Source: Halichondria panicea
Taxonomy: Eukaryota; Porifera; Demospongiae; Suberitida; Halichondriidae
Assembly (NCBI RefSeq): GCF_963675165.1
Contig: NC_087377.1
Location: 13,326,198 to 13,390,197, forward strand
DNA length: 64,000 bases
Reading direction: 5' to 3'
The notes beneath the pieces were generated by a model, which made no database searches, was not told where the DNA came from, and was given only the letters and a program-made list of their open reading frames with translations. A program made the translations under genes and the position numbers. Below are positions 36,345 to 47,531 of the stretch, one piece after another (position 1 is the first letter of the stretch; the number at the start of each line of letters is the position of its first letter).

Positions 36345-37204
36345 AAGGTAATTGGCAGAAATGATGCTCTATAGCATATAGGTGGCCGGGTCACCAACAT
36401 TTTGGTGAATTTTGAAGGACTCGTAAATAAGAAGCCATAATTATGATACATGGGGCTAAATTGGGTGCGGTATGTATGTTTAGTTGGGGGTGCTCATTTT
36501 TTTGTGTTGACTAAATTGAGGAATGTCCCATGAACGAAGTACTTTATAATTAAGTGACACAAATTGACACAATGTATACATGGTTGGAAAGTTGGACTTG
36601 AGCCTATGTCATGCCATACAGTGCTATCATTATACATAGACAGAAGCTAGACATTACATACGCAAAGACTCACGTTGGATTATGTTGTTCTATTCTCCCC
36701 AGCAGCTCAGAGTGAAGTGAGACAGACCACTCCAGCAGACTGCACCAGGGCATTATCACTGCTCTGTGAGGGGGTAAATGTAGTATCTCTACATTATCAA
36801 TAATATAGGAAACAAGGACACATTTAATTTATACCACATGTACAAAATTAAGTACCCTTATCACACACATCTTTGTACATGATCAGTACACCTAATCTAC
36901 CCAACATCAACATACCTTTATCCCATACCCCACTACACCCTCAATCACTTAGCATACCCACACACATCTCACACCCTCACACACCATTCTTCTCCCACGG
37001 CTCTCCCGGCTTGTGATAGTGTGAGTCCACACATCCTCCCCTCCTCATTTTGGGGGCCAGTAAACAACACGAGTACATCTGCTGATCTGTGTGGGCCGTG
37101 TCGTCATAGATACGAGGCACCACCCCAATACAGCCAGTCCAAGATCAATACCAGAGGAACTGAGGAAGGGGGAGGAAGAACTGTAGTAAAATAATATGCT
37201 TCTT

Positions 37205-37424
37205 ATACCGTACAGTGGGAAATTTTTATGAGGTGCGTTTCGAGGGCACGGACAGAATACGGGAAAATTAAACCTGGGATAAACTCCCAGCACTGGTATT
37301 CACATGCAAAGCTATGTGAGTGTGGTTTCCTGGAATTGAAATGCGATTATTAGAACTCACGAACATTTATGCTGAGGGCTCTGGAGCTAAATAGCAAACA
37401 TTTCCCGCTATTATTATACGGTAG
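37205..37424. repeat. TATAGCGGG-family inverted repeat
   Basis: Begins TACCGTACAGTGGGAAATTT and ends ATTTCCCGCTATTATTATACGGTA. The interior (CTGAGGGCTCTGGAGC) is the inverse of part of the copy at 60948-61188. Confidence 0.85.
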
Positions 37425-37994
37425 CTTAAAACACGATCAGAATTAACATTAAAGCACATCCGCACACAATCTTTCAGACAGCTGTTCAGGTAGTAACATA
37501 GTGGAAAGTAAAGCTCAATGCACAACAATATTGATTGCAAAGCAGCAGCTTACAAAGTTAAAGAAAGAGATAGAGAAATTTATAGCATTTTATATAAGTT
37601 AAGTACAATATGGAGATAAGACAAGGAATGTAGTGGTCACCCACAACTTGGTGATCTGTTACAGAACACAAAGGATTCGGAAGGTGATACACTCCATACT
37701 AGTTAAACTGTAACAGGAAAAAGTTTCTTAATGGGGCTTTCATACTTGTATAGTGTTGTTTTCACATGGTCAGAAGCAGAGATAATAAAAGCCGCTCATG
37801 GTATCGATGCTAACACAAGAGCACTGACTTGTACTTGTATCTCTGAGCAAAATTGGCGAAAGTAATTTTAACCTCATGTGCGTAATCACGTATCAATCCC
37901 TTGTATATAATTATGGGGGATAAAACATTGATGCAAAAGCCCCTGTATGGACCGGTGAGTGATAATTGATGCCGTAACAATGCAGGAATAGCCA

Positions 37995-38062
37995 ATGACC
38001 TCTTACTAAACAATGAATAACGTTAAAATTCGCACTTATTCATTGTTTAGTAAGAGGTCATT
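37995..38062. repeat. Perfect hairpin, 27-bp arms
   Basis: AATGACCTCTTACTAAACAA then TGAATAA at left; the exact inverse TTATTCATTGTTTAG then TAAGAGGTCATT at right; loop about 14 bp. It lies just upstream of receptor D. Confidence 0.9.
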
Positions 38063-38226
38063 TGCTTATTAATTTTTTATTAGTAATTTACAAGCTTTAT
38101 AGGTCTAGGAATTGTAACATTGGTGCATGTGATACACTGACCGTTTTCATGTAATCCCTTTCCTTCGATGTGCTATCATTCTATAGAATAGGCAGAGGCT
38201 GGTTTAATTCTAGTCCACTAACTGAG

Positions 38227-40109
38227 ATGACATTAGAGATATTAAAGATCACTGGACTTCTTATGATTTGCTTTCTGGCTGGCTTCAGCACTGGTAAGAC
38301 TGACTATTCAATTATAGATTTCCTCATTGCTGCATGTTTCGTAGAGCCCAATATTCAGTGAGTGTGGAGAGACCATGTCCAATGGAAACAGTCACTTTCA
38401 CCTGCACTGCTCCTGTTTTAATTATTTATTACACAGCCTCTCCGGATCCAATGAACTGCACAGCTTCACTACTCCCACCATGGAATGGCACCATCAGTGG
38501 TCATTCAGTACCAGCTATTCCCGGTACACAAGTGACCTTCCAGTGTGACAACGGACTGTTCCCTGAGGGTACAATGAATGTCATCTGTCTAGCTACAGGA
38601 GAGTGGGACAAAAATCCTTGGGAGATCGTCTGCAAAATTGAACCTAGTAAGTTACTTATTTCAGTAATGGGCATCCACTATCCCCTGTACCCAGTTTCGT
38701 GTATCCTGCCTGCCCCTCGACTCAATGGAGCATTACTCAACACCACGTCTCAGAATACTAGCCAATGCGAGGGTTCAGTTATTACCTTCCAATGTGATCC
38801 TGGGTTCTCACTGGTTGGTGCAGCGACTGCCACTTGTAACAACTCTGGTCTCTGGGATCCTGACCCGGCTCTATTGGAGTGTTGTACGTACGCATATGAG
38901 TAGTCATAAACTAGCTGGTACAACGATATACCGTAAATGCGCGAAAATTTCAAGGCATGCACTTACAAATATACCAGAAACACTCCCAGGCCACGCCTTC
39001 AATCTTTGCACGTTATAGCAGATAAATTAGCAAAAATTAAGCCCCTCGAAAATTTGGCACTGTACTGTATAGCTCAAGGTACATTTATATACAGTATAGA
39101 CTCTCGCTATTCTGGCTCTCTGAAGTATGGCCACCTCGATATATACCATTTGGTTTGGCACAGATTGCACAAAACTCACCCTGAAATGCGGCCACTCGCT
39201 ATATTCCGTATACTGGCTGCCCCTCACTAGGTTTTAATGTACGTTTATTACGGCCGGATATGATGTTTTGGGTGTGGTTTGGCAGATAAAATTGGATTAC
39301 ACTTAAATATAAGAGCAGAATGATTCATTATCTTCATTATCCTCGAGACAGACCCGCAAAATTAGTCATTAGATTCGAGGTAAGGTTGTTTTTAAGCCGC
39401 AGCTATTTTCTGAAATACAGCCACCTCGATATTCCGGCCAAGCTGCACTGTCCCAAGGGTGACCGGATTAACGAGAGTCTACTGTACATACTAATTTAAT
39501 TATTGTTTATTGATTATTGATATTTATGGCACTTAATATTAAATTGATATGATAGAGAGGTTAATCTTTTGTTTGGAAGGTTATATAGTTTAAGTAGGGA
39601 ACTTCAGGGAAGGAAGCCGCTCATGGTATCGAGGCCGCAAAAAAACACTGACTTTTGAGCAAAATTGGCGAAAATAAAATTTAACTCTTGAAAATTAACA
39701 TGTTCATACACAATTATTATACTTGACATAATTTGTATACCTCATACAACACAGTACTCTGATTGTGATAATTGCCTATGATTATACAGGCTTCAAGTTA
39801 TAGTGCTCTATTTGTTGTCCTAATAATTATTGCCAATCCTTCACAGCTCCGACTGCTACCACCACCCTATCAACTGGTGTAACTGTTGCCATCGGTGTTA
39901 CTACTACTTTCGTGTTGTCTACTCTATTTCTCGCTGCACTCCTAGTGATGTACTCGTTCACGCGTAAGAAGGCAGTGTACTACACAAGAGAAACAGCATT
40001 ATCTGTAGTAAAACCCACTGAACCAGTTGAACCAGTTTATGAGGAGGTGTTACCCAAAGAGGAGATGGAACTCCACACTAACCAAGCGTACGGACCATTA
40101 GGACTGTGA
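38227..40109 (+). CDS. Receptor D: short form with a fused Ig-start/sushi exon
   Basis: Exons 38227-38293 signal peptide (MTLEILKITGLLMICFLAGF), 38359-38646, 38695-38883 and 39847-40109, all phase 1. The second exon opens like the Ig exon of A and C (CPMETVTFTCTAP) but passes straight into a sushi domain (VTFQCDNGLFPEG...GEWDKNPW), so it appears fused or internally deleted. The next exon is a second sushi domain (ITFQCDPGFSLVG...LWDPDP). There is no FN3 exon. The last exon has the membrane segment (VAIGVTTTFVLSTLFLAALLVM), TRKKAVYY and tail PVYEEVLPKEE...NQAYGPLGL. No stop within the exons. The long last intron holds two transposon remnants. Functional status uncertain but the frame is open throughout. 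Confidence 0.8.
38929..39068. repeat. TACCGTA inverted-repeat element in receptor D intron
   Basis: TACCGTAAATGCGCGAAAATTTC at left (first 20 diagnostic) and CTCGAAAATTTGGCACTGTA at right; interior TTTGCACGTTATAGCAGAT as at 28172-28393. Confidence 0.8.
39091..39486. mobile_element. Pogo/Tigger-like non-autonomous element
   Basis: Ends TACAGTATAGACTCTCG and CGAGAGTCTACTGTA with inverted sub-terminal blocks (GGCCACCTCGATAT and GCCACCTCGATATTCCGG). TA at both tips fits TA target duplication. It lies in the last intron of receptor D; a truncated copy is at 19640-19985. Confidence 0.8.
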
Positions 40110-41090
40110 AACTTCGTGCTACTAACATTTCATAATAACTAGGAGCATGCAGAGCATGTTTGGGGCGAGCGAGCAATTTTATATTTGTTGTACAGTCATT
40201 TGGTACAATGTGGTAATTTTGTTTATTTTGAAATGAACAGTGATTGTGAATAACCGAGTAGTCTCTGTAGATCCGACTTCCCTGTATACCCATGACAATT
40301 ATTCTGAGTGGTCTTTGACTGTGCATGGTGTAACATCAAGTTGACTTACTAAGAGTGAAACATAATTATATCTATTATGAGTGAAAGTTCAGCACAAAAG
40401 AGCTGGCTGTACAAACTATAAGCAAGGAGATAATTATTATCACTTTTTGCTGGACCCAAATTACAAGGCTATAGTATACTGTACTTTCAGTGTAAACAAT
40501 CTAAAGCTACTCTGACCTATTGTAAGCGTGCATGCCTGTGTGGCCTCAGAAATTTCCATCTGAGCTGGTCTGACCTGCCCGGCTGTAGTGTCTAGTCTCT
40601 GTGTTGTCCTGTTGAGCTAGAAGGTTTATTCATGATCACAAAACACAAGACTTAAAGTGATCTATCCTTGATGAAACATGGTAAGTAAGCTGCTGTGACC
40701 TCCTGCAGGCGTGCTTGTGTGATCTCAGGCTCAAAAGGTCCCAATCTGACCTGCACTGACCTGCTGTAGGCATACCTGTAGCCTCAAGAGTCTCTGTGTC
40801 TTGTCTGAGCCTTCGTTGCTGAGTGTTAGCTAGCTAGTGACTGTGTGTCTTGTCTGAGCCTTCGTTGCTGAGTGTTTAATAGCTAGCTAGCTAGCTCTGG
40901 TGCCCATGCATGCGCAGCTTTCACGTAAAGTTGGTAAAGGGTCACGAGTACAAAAAACAAATATCGTGCCGGTCCATGACACACACACACAGACAAAATT
41001 GCAACGTTCATCACTAGGAAGGGACTCGCTTTGCTCGCCCCAATTATATCTAGCCATGCAGCAAGTATTACAATGTACCGTATCATTTTC

Positions 41091-41338
41091 AGGGTTTCAC
41101 AAAAGGCCGCGGGGGGGGGCCTGGGATTTCCCACCCCCAGCCAACCCCCCCGAAAATTAATGATGTCATAAATAAAAATGTACAACTTTTCTCCTTAAAA
41201 ATGTCTTATACTTGGTTTGAAGCATACAAAAAACCCAAATTGCACCTCAGATACCATTCCTCAAAAAAATGTTCTGGGGAGGACCCCCCCTAAATTAAAG
41301 GTTTCTCCCTCCCAGCTTAAAAATCCTGATGAAACCCT
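41091..41338. repeat. CAGGGTTTCA inverted-repeat element
   Basis: CAGGGTTTCACAAAAGG at left, TCCTGATGAAACCCTAA at right, G-rich then C-rich interior. Related to 48408-48650. Confidence 0.7.
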
Positions 41339-41456
41339 AACCTCGCAAATCCAGACAAATGGCAAACTGAAAAAGAGGAGGGGCTGTCAGTAGAATATAG
41401 ACTACTGTGCATGCGCGCACTCTTGCTGAATCAGAAATAAATAAACTGCTTAATAA

Positions 41457-41550
41457 TAGTAGAACTTCGCTAATCCGGACCCCTTTAATCCGAAACCTCG
41501 CAAATCCGGACGAAAGGGTAAACTGAAAATGACCTGTCAGTAGAATAGAC
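41457..41550. repeat. Pogo-like terminal fragment
   Basis: AGTAGAACTTCGCTAATCCGG followed by two further AATCC(G)GA blocks, similar to the ends at 62258-62515. Only one end is recognisable. Confidence 0.5.
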
Positions 41551-41748
41551 TACTGCGCATAATTTTCTTTGCTGAATGAGCAAACTATAGGCCGTCGTGT
41601 TTTCGAGGGCAATAATATCCATAGATTGCACGAGCGTAAAAACAGAATTTGCTACAAATCTGCCAAAATTAGTACCGAGAAAAATCTGAAAACACTAAAA
41701 TTACTACTCGTATATAATAGTAACATTAAGGTATCAGTCATATCTCAC

Positions 41749-41872
41749 CAGTTTGAGCAGTGTCTCCAGGAGGTTGATGTGTTGAGGGTAGTGTCTGTGT
41801 TGTAGTGTCTCAGCACAGAGGGGGAGGAGGGAGGACACTCGGTCACCACACCCACTCACACCACTCAGCTCT
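41749..41872 (-). CDS. Candidate exon of an unknown minus-strand gene
   Basis: A fully open 124-bp block between CTGCTTAG and a good donor (CTG|GTGAGA). It reads with leucine periodicity: LRELSGVSGC, VSSLLPLCAET, HINLLETLLKL. It is probably a helical repeat or death-fold fragment but no family is assigned. No partner exon was confirmed. Confidence 0.35.
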
Positions 41873-42850
41873 CTAAGCAGGAGAATGAAACTGAAGATTA
41901 GATTTGGTTAAAACTGCTATTACGTATAACTCCATCTGCAATTCCTCTATTACATCGCACAACACATTCATAAGCTCACTTGAGGATTCTCTAGTGTATA
42001 CACTGGCCCACATTATCTACCTACAAAAACACGTACACTTATCACAAACATATACGCTAGCATACCTTTATCCCATATCCCACTATACCATAAAGCTCCA
42101 CACATCGTCATGGAAACACTACAACACTACACTCACCAGTCGTCTTTCGTCAGACAATCCTTTTGTGTTTGTGTGATAAGGATCTCAACTAACAATTTGT
42201 GCTGCAGAAATATCATGGATTTGGCTATCTCATTTTTTTCCCTAAAATAAGGTTATCACTTTTCATAAGCAATCTGCATACACTACGCTGGAGAGTTTTT
42301 AGCCTTCATAGTTACTGAAACTGCACAGACAAAGACTAACAATAAGGAGTGCATGTAAGAAAGGAACAACTTGATAACTAGTTGCTTGAGGCACCCACTC
42401 ATTTCTTTCTCAAAGGGGGGTTCAATTGAACCCAAAGAACCCCCTCTGGATCCGCCACTGCCACACACACACTCTCACACATTGCCGAGCTGGTCATCTG
42501 AGCACTCTGTAGAAGGGAGTAAAAAAGATTGAGTCAAGACAAGTTTCCCGTACCTGCCTGGTGTTGTACATGCACAATACATCATACCCACCAAAAATTT
42601 AATCATGGCTGATTCTGGTTGTAGCCTTCTTTGTCTGCTGATATTGCAATAACAACATGTAGGAAGTGAGTAAACATTTTCTTAGGCAGTGGCGGATCAC
42701 AGAGGGGGATCCCAGAGTGCCATGGAACCCAGCTAGCTATTTATCAGTAAGTTGATTCAAAGTCAATCGTTAGACTAGGATAGCTATAGTTGACTGTTTG
42801 GTTGAGCAATATTTAGTGTTCAACCACGAAAACTTTACCACAACTACCAG

Positions 42851-43038
42851 GGTGTCATACAGGGGGGGAAAGGGGGGATACCACCCCTTAGCTCCAATTT
42901 CCCCCCCTCCCCTTTCAATTATGACTGAGTGTCCATATATAGCTGGGTATTGAAATAACAGTTGATCTTTTTTAGCAACATTTTCTGGTTACTTTTCTCA
43001 TTTCCCCCCTCTACTTCAAAATCCTGTATGACACCCTG
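42851..43038. mobile_element. Inverted-repeat element, CAGGGTGTCATACAGG ends
   Basis: CAGGGTGTCATACAGGGGGG at left and CCTGTATGACACCCTG at right, 188 bp, with G-rich and C-rich arms. Second copy of the 30269-30533 family. Confidence 0.85.
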
Positions 43039-43767
43039 ACTAGCAAACCTTTATCCCATACCCACTACACCACAGCTCTATACACATCGCAATGGAAACT
43101 CTCCAACAGTAAACTCACCAGTCGTCCCACACGTATGGTCTCAGACAATCCTTTCATCTGTGTGTGTGTGTGTGGGGGGGGGGGGGGTTGCTGAGCTGTA
43201 ATGTGTAAACACATTATTATGTGTGGTAGCTACTAAGCTAGAAAAAGTTGTGAGACCCCAAAAATTATGATACCTCAAAAAGGAGTTTAGAGGATATAGG
43301 TTACACAGGCACTATCACATGACCATCCATCAATCTTAGTGCCCAGCTCTGCAGTATAGATGTAGACTGCATGCCTCTCTCTCACTGCATGGTTGGTCAC
43401 CTAGCTCTGCATGGGAGATGTAGAAGTCCACCTACACACACACACACACACACATCGACAACACAGCAAGATTGAGACTGCTAAAATTATTAGGATATGC
43501 ACATGTATCTTAATCTTAAGGTACAACTAAAATGAGAACCAATTATAGGATGATTCATGCATATACTGTGGTTGCGATGTAGGTACACGTATGTATACAT
43601 GCATGCACCGTAAAACCTCGATTTAATTTAAAGCGACACTTTTAATAATAATTACATTTTGCAAAAGTAGAGTTTTAATGTACACAACAAAAATGAATAT
43701 AAGCTTTGTGCTATAATTATGGGAGAAATGTTTTAAGTGTCGCTTATTTAGAGAATCTTACTGAGCA

Positions 43768-43812
43768 TGAGATGATCTCCCAGCTCCCTCCACGTGGGGG
43801 CCTCATCGACAA
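43768..43812 (-). pseudogene. W-R-E-L exon fragment
   Basis: The minus strand reads VDEAPTWRELGDHLMLSK, related to blocks at 54730-54830 and 57249-57330 (WKELADY, WRELEDHLSKIGEEELAKKL). Sequence further along on the same strand (43.5-43.3 kb) matches that beyond the 55-kb copy. A death-fold helix is possible; no intact gene is seen. Confidence 0.4.
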
Positions 43813-45418
43813 AAACAGCAGGTAAAGACCCACTACACAATAAACATCAAGTGAGACAAGGTCGGATAAAGGGTCATGCAATCTATAACCATCATTTGAT
43901 GGACATAATTATTAGATGATAAAGGGTCATGCAATTTACAACCATCATTTGATGGAGATGATAAAGGGTCATGCTTAATACTGGTTGGCTGGTAGCGGGT
44001 ATATGGATGTGGTTGTCTCTCCTCTGTGGGGAGGTGGACCAGGAACTCGATCTCTCGTAACCACAGAGGCTGATAATTGGAAAGGAACCGGATCGAGAGG
44101 GGTTACAAGCGAAAAATGTCTCATGCATTCACTCGTTAGTGTACTGATGTATTGCAGCTTGGAAATGAGGCTAGAGAACTTCTAGATTTTAAGAAAGCTT
44201 TTGACACTGTTGTACATGATCCTAAAGCTATTGCAGTGGAACATGGGAATTACAGTCTCTTTGTGGTACTGGCTTTACTAAATATTGAACAGATATCACG
44301 TTTGTATCAATAATTATTATTGATGGCACCAAGTCATAATAACTAATTGGTACATACCTATATATCATACCAACTCTCAGGGAGATCTATAGGAGTTCTA
44401 TCATCACAAGTGACAATAATAATCATGGAAAGATCACCTCAACAAAATTTGAGTATGATATGATAAAAAAATCACTTCCATCTGATGCACCAGTTTCACC
44501 TAAAGAGACGGTTGTACTTCATTTTTTTGTTGTAGTCTTGCACCATGCCAATTGCATTACTTAAATCATTTTTTGTACAATTGCTGTAAAGTTCAAAATA
44601 ATGATGGTACCGGTATGAGCACAGCTATTCATCTTGTGTATGTTCACGAGTGAATATGTACTACATAATTATACTATTGAGCTGATTAGGTAAAGAGTGA
44701 AGCCTATCTTACGTCTATTATTAAGAGGTAACGTAAACCCATTGTCTTGCTGAATTGATCGCACCTTCAGAATTAGGACATCGTTATGCAAAACTTAATG
44801 AAATGATCTTTACCAAGAGTCAACATTGATGCCTTTGGACATAATTATTATGCTAAAATTATTCCCAGCATAATTTATCAGGGCCTAAACATCACACTTA
44901 ACTACTAGTGACTCTTACCACAGGCAAATAGGTCAACATGCAGCCATGAGCATACTGTGTTTAAGGGGTTAATGCACAAGACATTATTGCTCCATATAGT
45001 CATAGTGGTAGTCAAAACAAAGCGTGTGTTTATTTCCCGTCCCTCCCTACATAGCTTTGTTATCACAGTCTCTCACTTTGCTAAATGACCCTTTTAATTA
45101 TAGCTGCTCAATAGTCAATGAAGTGTGATGGAAATTAGGTACTGTTCTAAAAAAGCTGTCAGCTTTATGACTTCTGGTTTTCCCCTTACCTTTTAAGGCA
45201 CATAACCTTGTTATTGTTCATGAGTTTGCAAGCTGTACTCGTGTTCCCAAGGCCAGGATAGTGTTCATGGTTTGAGTGTTGTGAGTTGTAGCTTTCATTG
45301 CTTCCTCTAGTACTGGCTTGTAGTGCTGCCCTGAAGCTGTAGCATTGCCTATATACTAACAGTTAGTGCAGATGTTATCATTATGCCTCGGTGCGCATGC
45401 GCAAGCGAGGTATACGGT

Positions 45419-45472
45419 AGTGTGTTTGTGTGTCTGTTTGTTTGTGTGTGTGTGTGTGTGTGTGTCTGTTTG

Positions 45473-45557
<85 letters not shown>

Positions 45558-45577
45558 TGCGTGCGTGCGTGCGTGTG
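45419..45577. repeat. (TG)n microsatellite in a dispersed element
   Basis: About 150 bp of TG with TGCG at its end, preceded by CCTCGGTGCGCATGCGCAAG and GAGGTATACGGTAGTG. It shares flanks with 30805-30898. The apparent Cys-Val reading frames here are microsatellite artefacts. Confidence 0.9.
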
Positions 45578-45759
45578 TAGACTATTTCAGCTGCTCAAGA
45601 ATCAATGAAGTGCAAGTAAGAGTTTCTATAGGCTTCTAGTCATGTTTTCTTGGCATGCTATTTGTGGATTTGCAAAAAATGCTTTCATTTCATTAGTGTT
45701 CAGCTTATGAGTTTTTGTTTCACTCTCTCCACACACACACACACACACACTACCATCAA

Positions 45760-45965
45760 GGGCGTATAAAAGAAGAGAGGGCATGCAACTCCACTATCAG
45801 TACACGTAGCTAGCAGAGTTCAAACGTGGGCGGAGGAATGTGTGCATTTGCATGAAGTGCTAAAAATAGAAATTTCATTTCATGCACAGTCATGCATATT
45901 CAACCGCCCACGTTTGAACTCTGCTCATATAGGAGTTGCATGCCCTCTCTTCTTTTATACGCCCT
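45760..45965. repeat. Inverted-repeat element, AGGGCGTATAAAAGAAGAGA arms
   Basis: Outer arms of about 34 bp and a second inverted pair inside (GCAGAGTTCAAACGTGGGCG and its inverse). A diverged relative spans 52716-53178 (AGAGAAGAGGGCATGCAACTC at left). Confidence 0.88.
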
Positions 45966-46712
45966 TGCTACCATCTATTTTTTTGACTATTGCCTATCTA
46001 ATTCTAAGAACCAACATTTGAGGTTAATGCTTGTTTTGTGCTTGCCACCTAGAAGAACCATATAGACCCATCCCCCATTATCAGATACTATCACCACAAA
46101 ACCTGGCTCAGACAATACAGGCCTGTACTTATAAATTAAGCCTCCCTCAAGGTCAGATTTAGTTCACACAAAGCACACAGCCATGCATGCAAGCTAAGTT
46201 GAAGTATTACAGCAGCCAATATCAAGTCTAAGATAAGTTCTATACTTTATGTCAGCATTACCTTAAATATGAATATAGCTATCAGCATGGCCCCAAGTGA
46301 ATAGCTTACAAAAATTATTCAGTATACTAGTTGTTCTGAATGCAACAGATGAATGGGGAGGGTTGGTGCACCGTTAAAGACTCTTTAACCCATCATTCGG
46401 CTCTCAAGGCCGGGCATCTGTTTGCTTTTTTGGTTCCTGTTTGATTTCTTTCCGTTCTATATGTGTGTTTCACACATACACTTATTTACCTTTAGTGACA
46501 CATATTATGACAGACATATACATGTGTGAATACCCATTTGCAACCTAGAAGGAGGTAAACAAACCATGCTGAGTAATTATAGACAAAATAATGAATGAAG
46601 GCTGGATTCCAACCATCGTATATATATTTTTATTAGAAGCTTTCCGTTTGATTGGGAGGGTGTGCGACTGACAATCCCTGCCCACCCCAATACCTTTTGT
46701 ATACACTTCAAT

Positions 46713-46755
<43 letters not shown>

Positions 46756-46863
46756 CCCCAGCCCTGCCTGATGTGGACAAGCTCCGACATTGACCAGGCC
46801 TTGGTGCAGAACCGGTCAATGAAACACAAGTGGAGGGAACTGGCTGAGACTGTGAGACTGTAG
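46756..46863 (+). CDS. Candidate exon upstream of the proline-rich tail gene
   Basis: After a (CA)n tract ending CACAG, one frame reads SDIDQALVQNRSMKHKWREL and then AETVRL before a stop; the PALPDVDKL at the start is in another frame. The W-R-E-L-A pattern recalls a death-fold helix and the blocks at 43.8, 54.7 and 57.3 kb. Frame change and stop suggest decay, or a splice junction I could not place. Confidence 0.3.
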   Translation, partial: PQPCLMWTSSDIDQALVQNRSMKHKWRELAETVRL

Positions 46864-46913
46864 TTGAATCTATCAAGGGTCAAACATTGAGGAGTACATG
46901 ACATGCACATGAC

Positions 46914-47012
46914 TAGCCTTGACCCCCGGCCGATCCGTCTCCAATTGAACGCTAGGTCGCCTATTTTTCAACTTCGTTCTGTTAAAAAAAAATCGGCCTG
47001 GGACCGAGGCTA
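46914..47012. mobile_element. Foldback-family element with perfect 9-bp target duplication
   Basis: Starts TAGCCTTGACCCCCGGCCGA and ends TCGGCCTGGGACCGAGGCTA. GCACATGAC flanks it exactly on both sides (46905-46913 and 47013-47021). The left inner block CCGATCCGTCTCCAATTGAA equals that of 31576-31692, but the right arm carries different sequence. A one-ended relative is near 58245-58299. Confidence 0.88.
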
Positions 47013-47531
47013 GCACATGACATGTATAGTGTACATACGCATATGTGGTGTGAAGGAATGTGTTGTTTACATAGATAAATAGAAGTGCAATCTATTGTTG
47101 ATCTGCTATACTCACTCATTTTAGATCGAGGATTCGTGTGGAATCAACTGTCGCAAGAACTCATGACTATCTACGATACTGGTGAATAGAATAGTGGTTT
47201 CACATGTGCTGCTTGAAGTGTGACCCTGCTACATGTATATGAAGTCACGATGATTATTGTTTGCTGTCCGATAGATTATGGTTTGCTCCTGTAACATATA
47301 GCTCACTAATAAAATAATGTTGTTGTATTAATTAGAGAGCTGTATAATTATTATGGTGTGCTTAGAACAGAGATCTTTGTAAAAGGATTACATTTATTTA
47401 CTCCATGCATACTGGCTCTATATGATAACTACATGAATTTAAAAATTCCAATGACGTACATGTAGTGACACTCACACACATGCACACGCACACACTCACA
47501 CACACACACACACTCACACTCACACTCACAG

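Larger units (their letters stand above)
34839..38226. other. Intergenic between receptors C and D
   Basis: No intact gene. A weak plus-strand exon candidate lies at about 36713-36772 (SEVRQTTPADCTRALSLLC between an AG and GTAAATG). Inverted-repeat elements of the TATAGCGGG type are at 36189-36344 and 37205-37424. Confidence 0.55.
40110..46755. other. Repeat-rich stretch with scattered exon-like blocks
   Basis: No complete gene. It contains a duplicated block near 40795-40880 (GTGTCTTGTCTGAGCCTTCG twice), (CA)n at 43432-43453, a G-run at 43176-43187, a threefold GATAAAGGGTCATGC unit at 43868-43975 and a cytosine-rich inverted element. Exon-like blocks are listed separately. Confidence 0.55.

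Noticed and set aside
45366-45639. Cys/Val-rich plus-strand frames
   Set aside because: Translation of a TG microsatellite.
46545-46910. Minus-strand frame with a Cys-Val run
   Set aside because: Made by the (CA)n tract; no conserved features.
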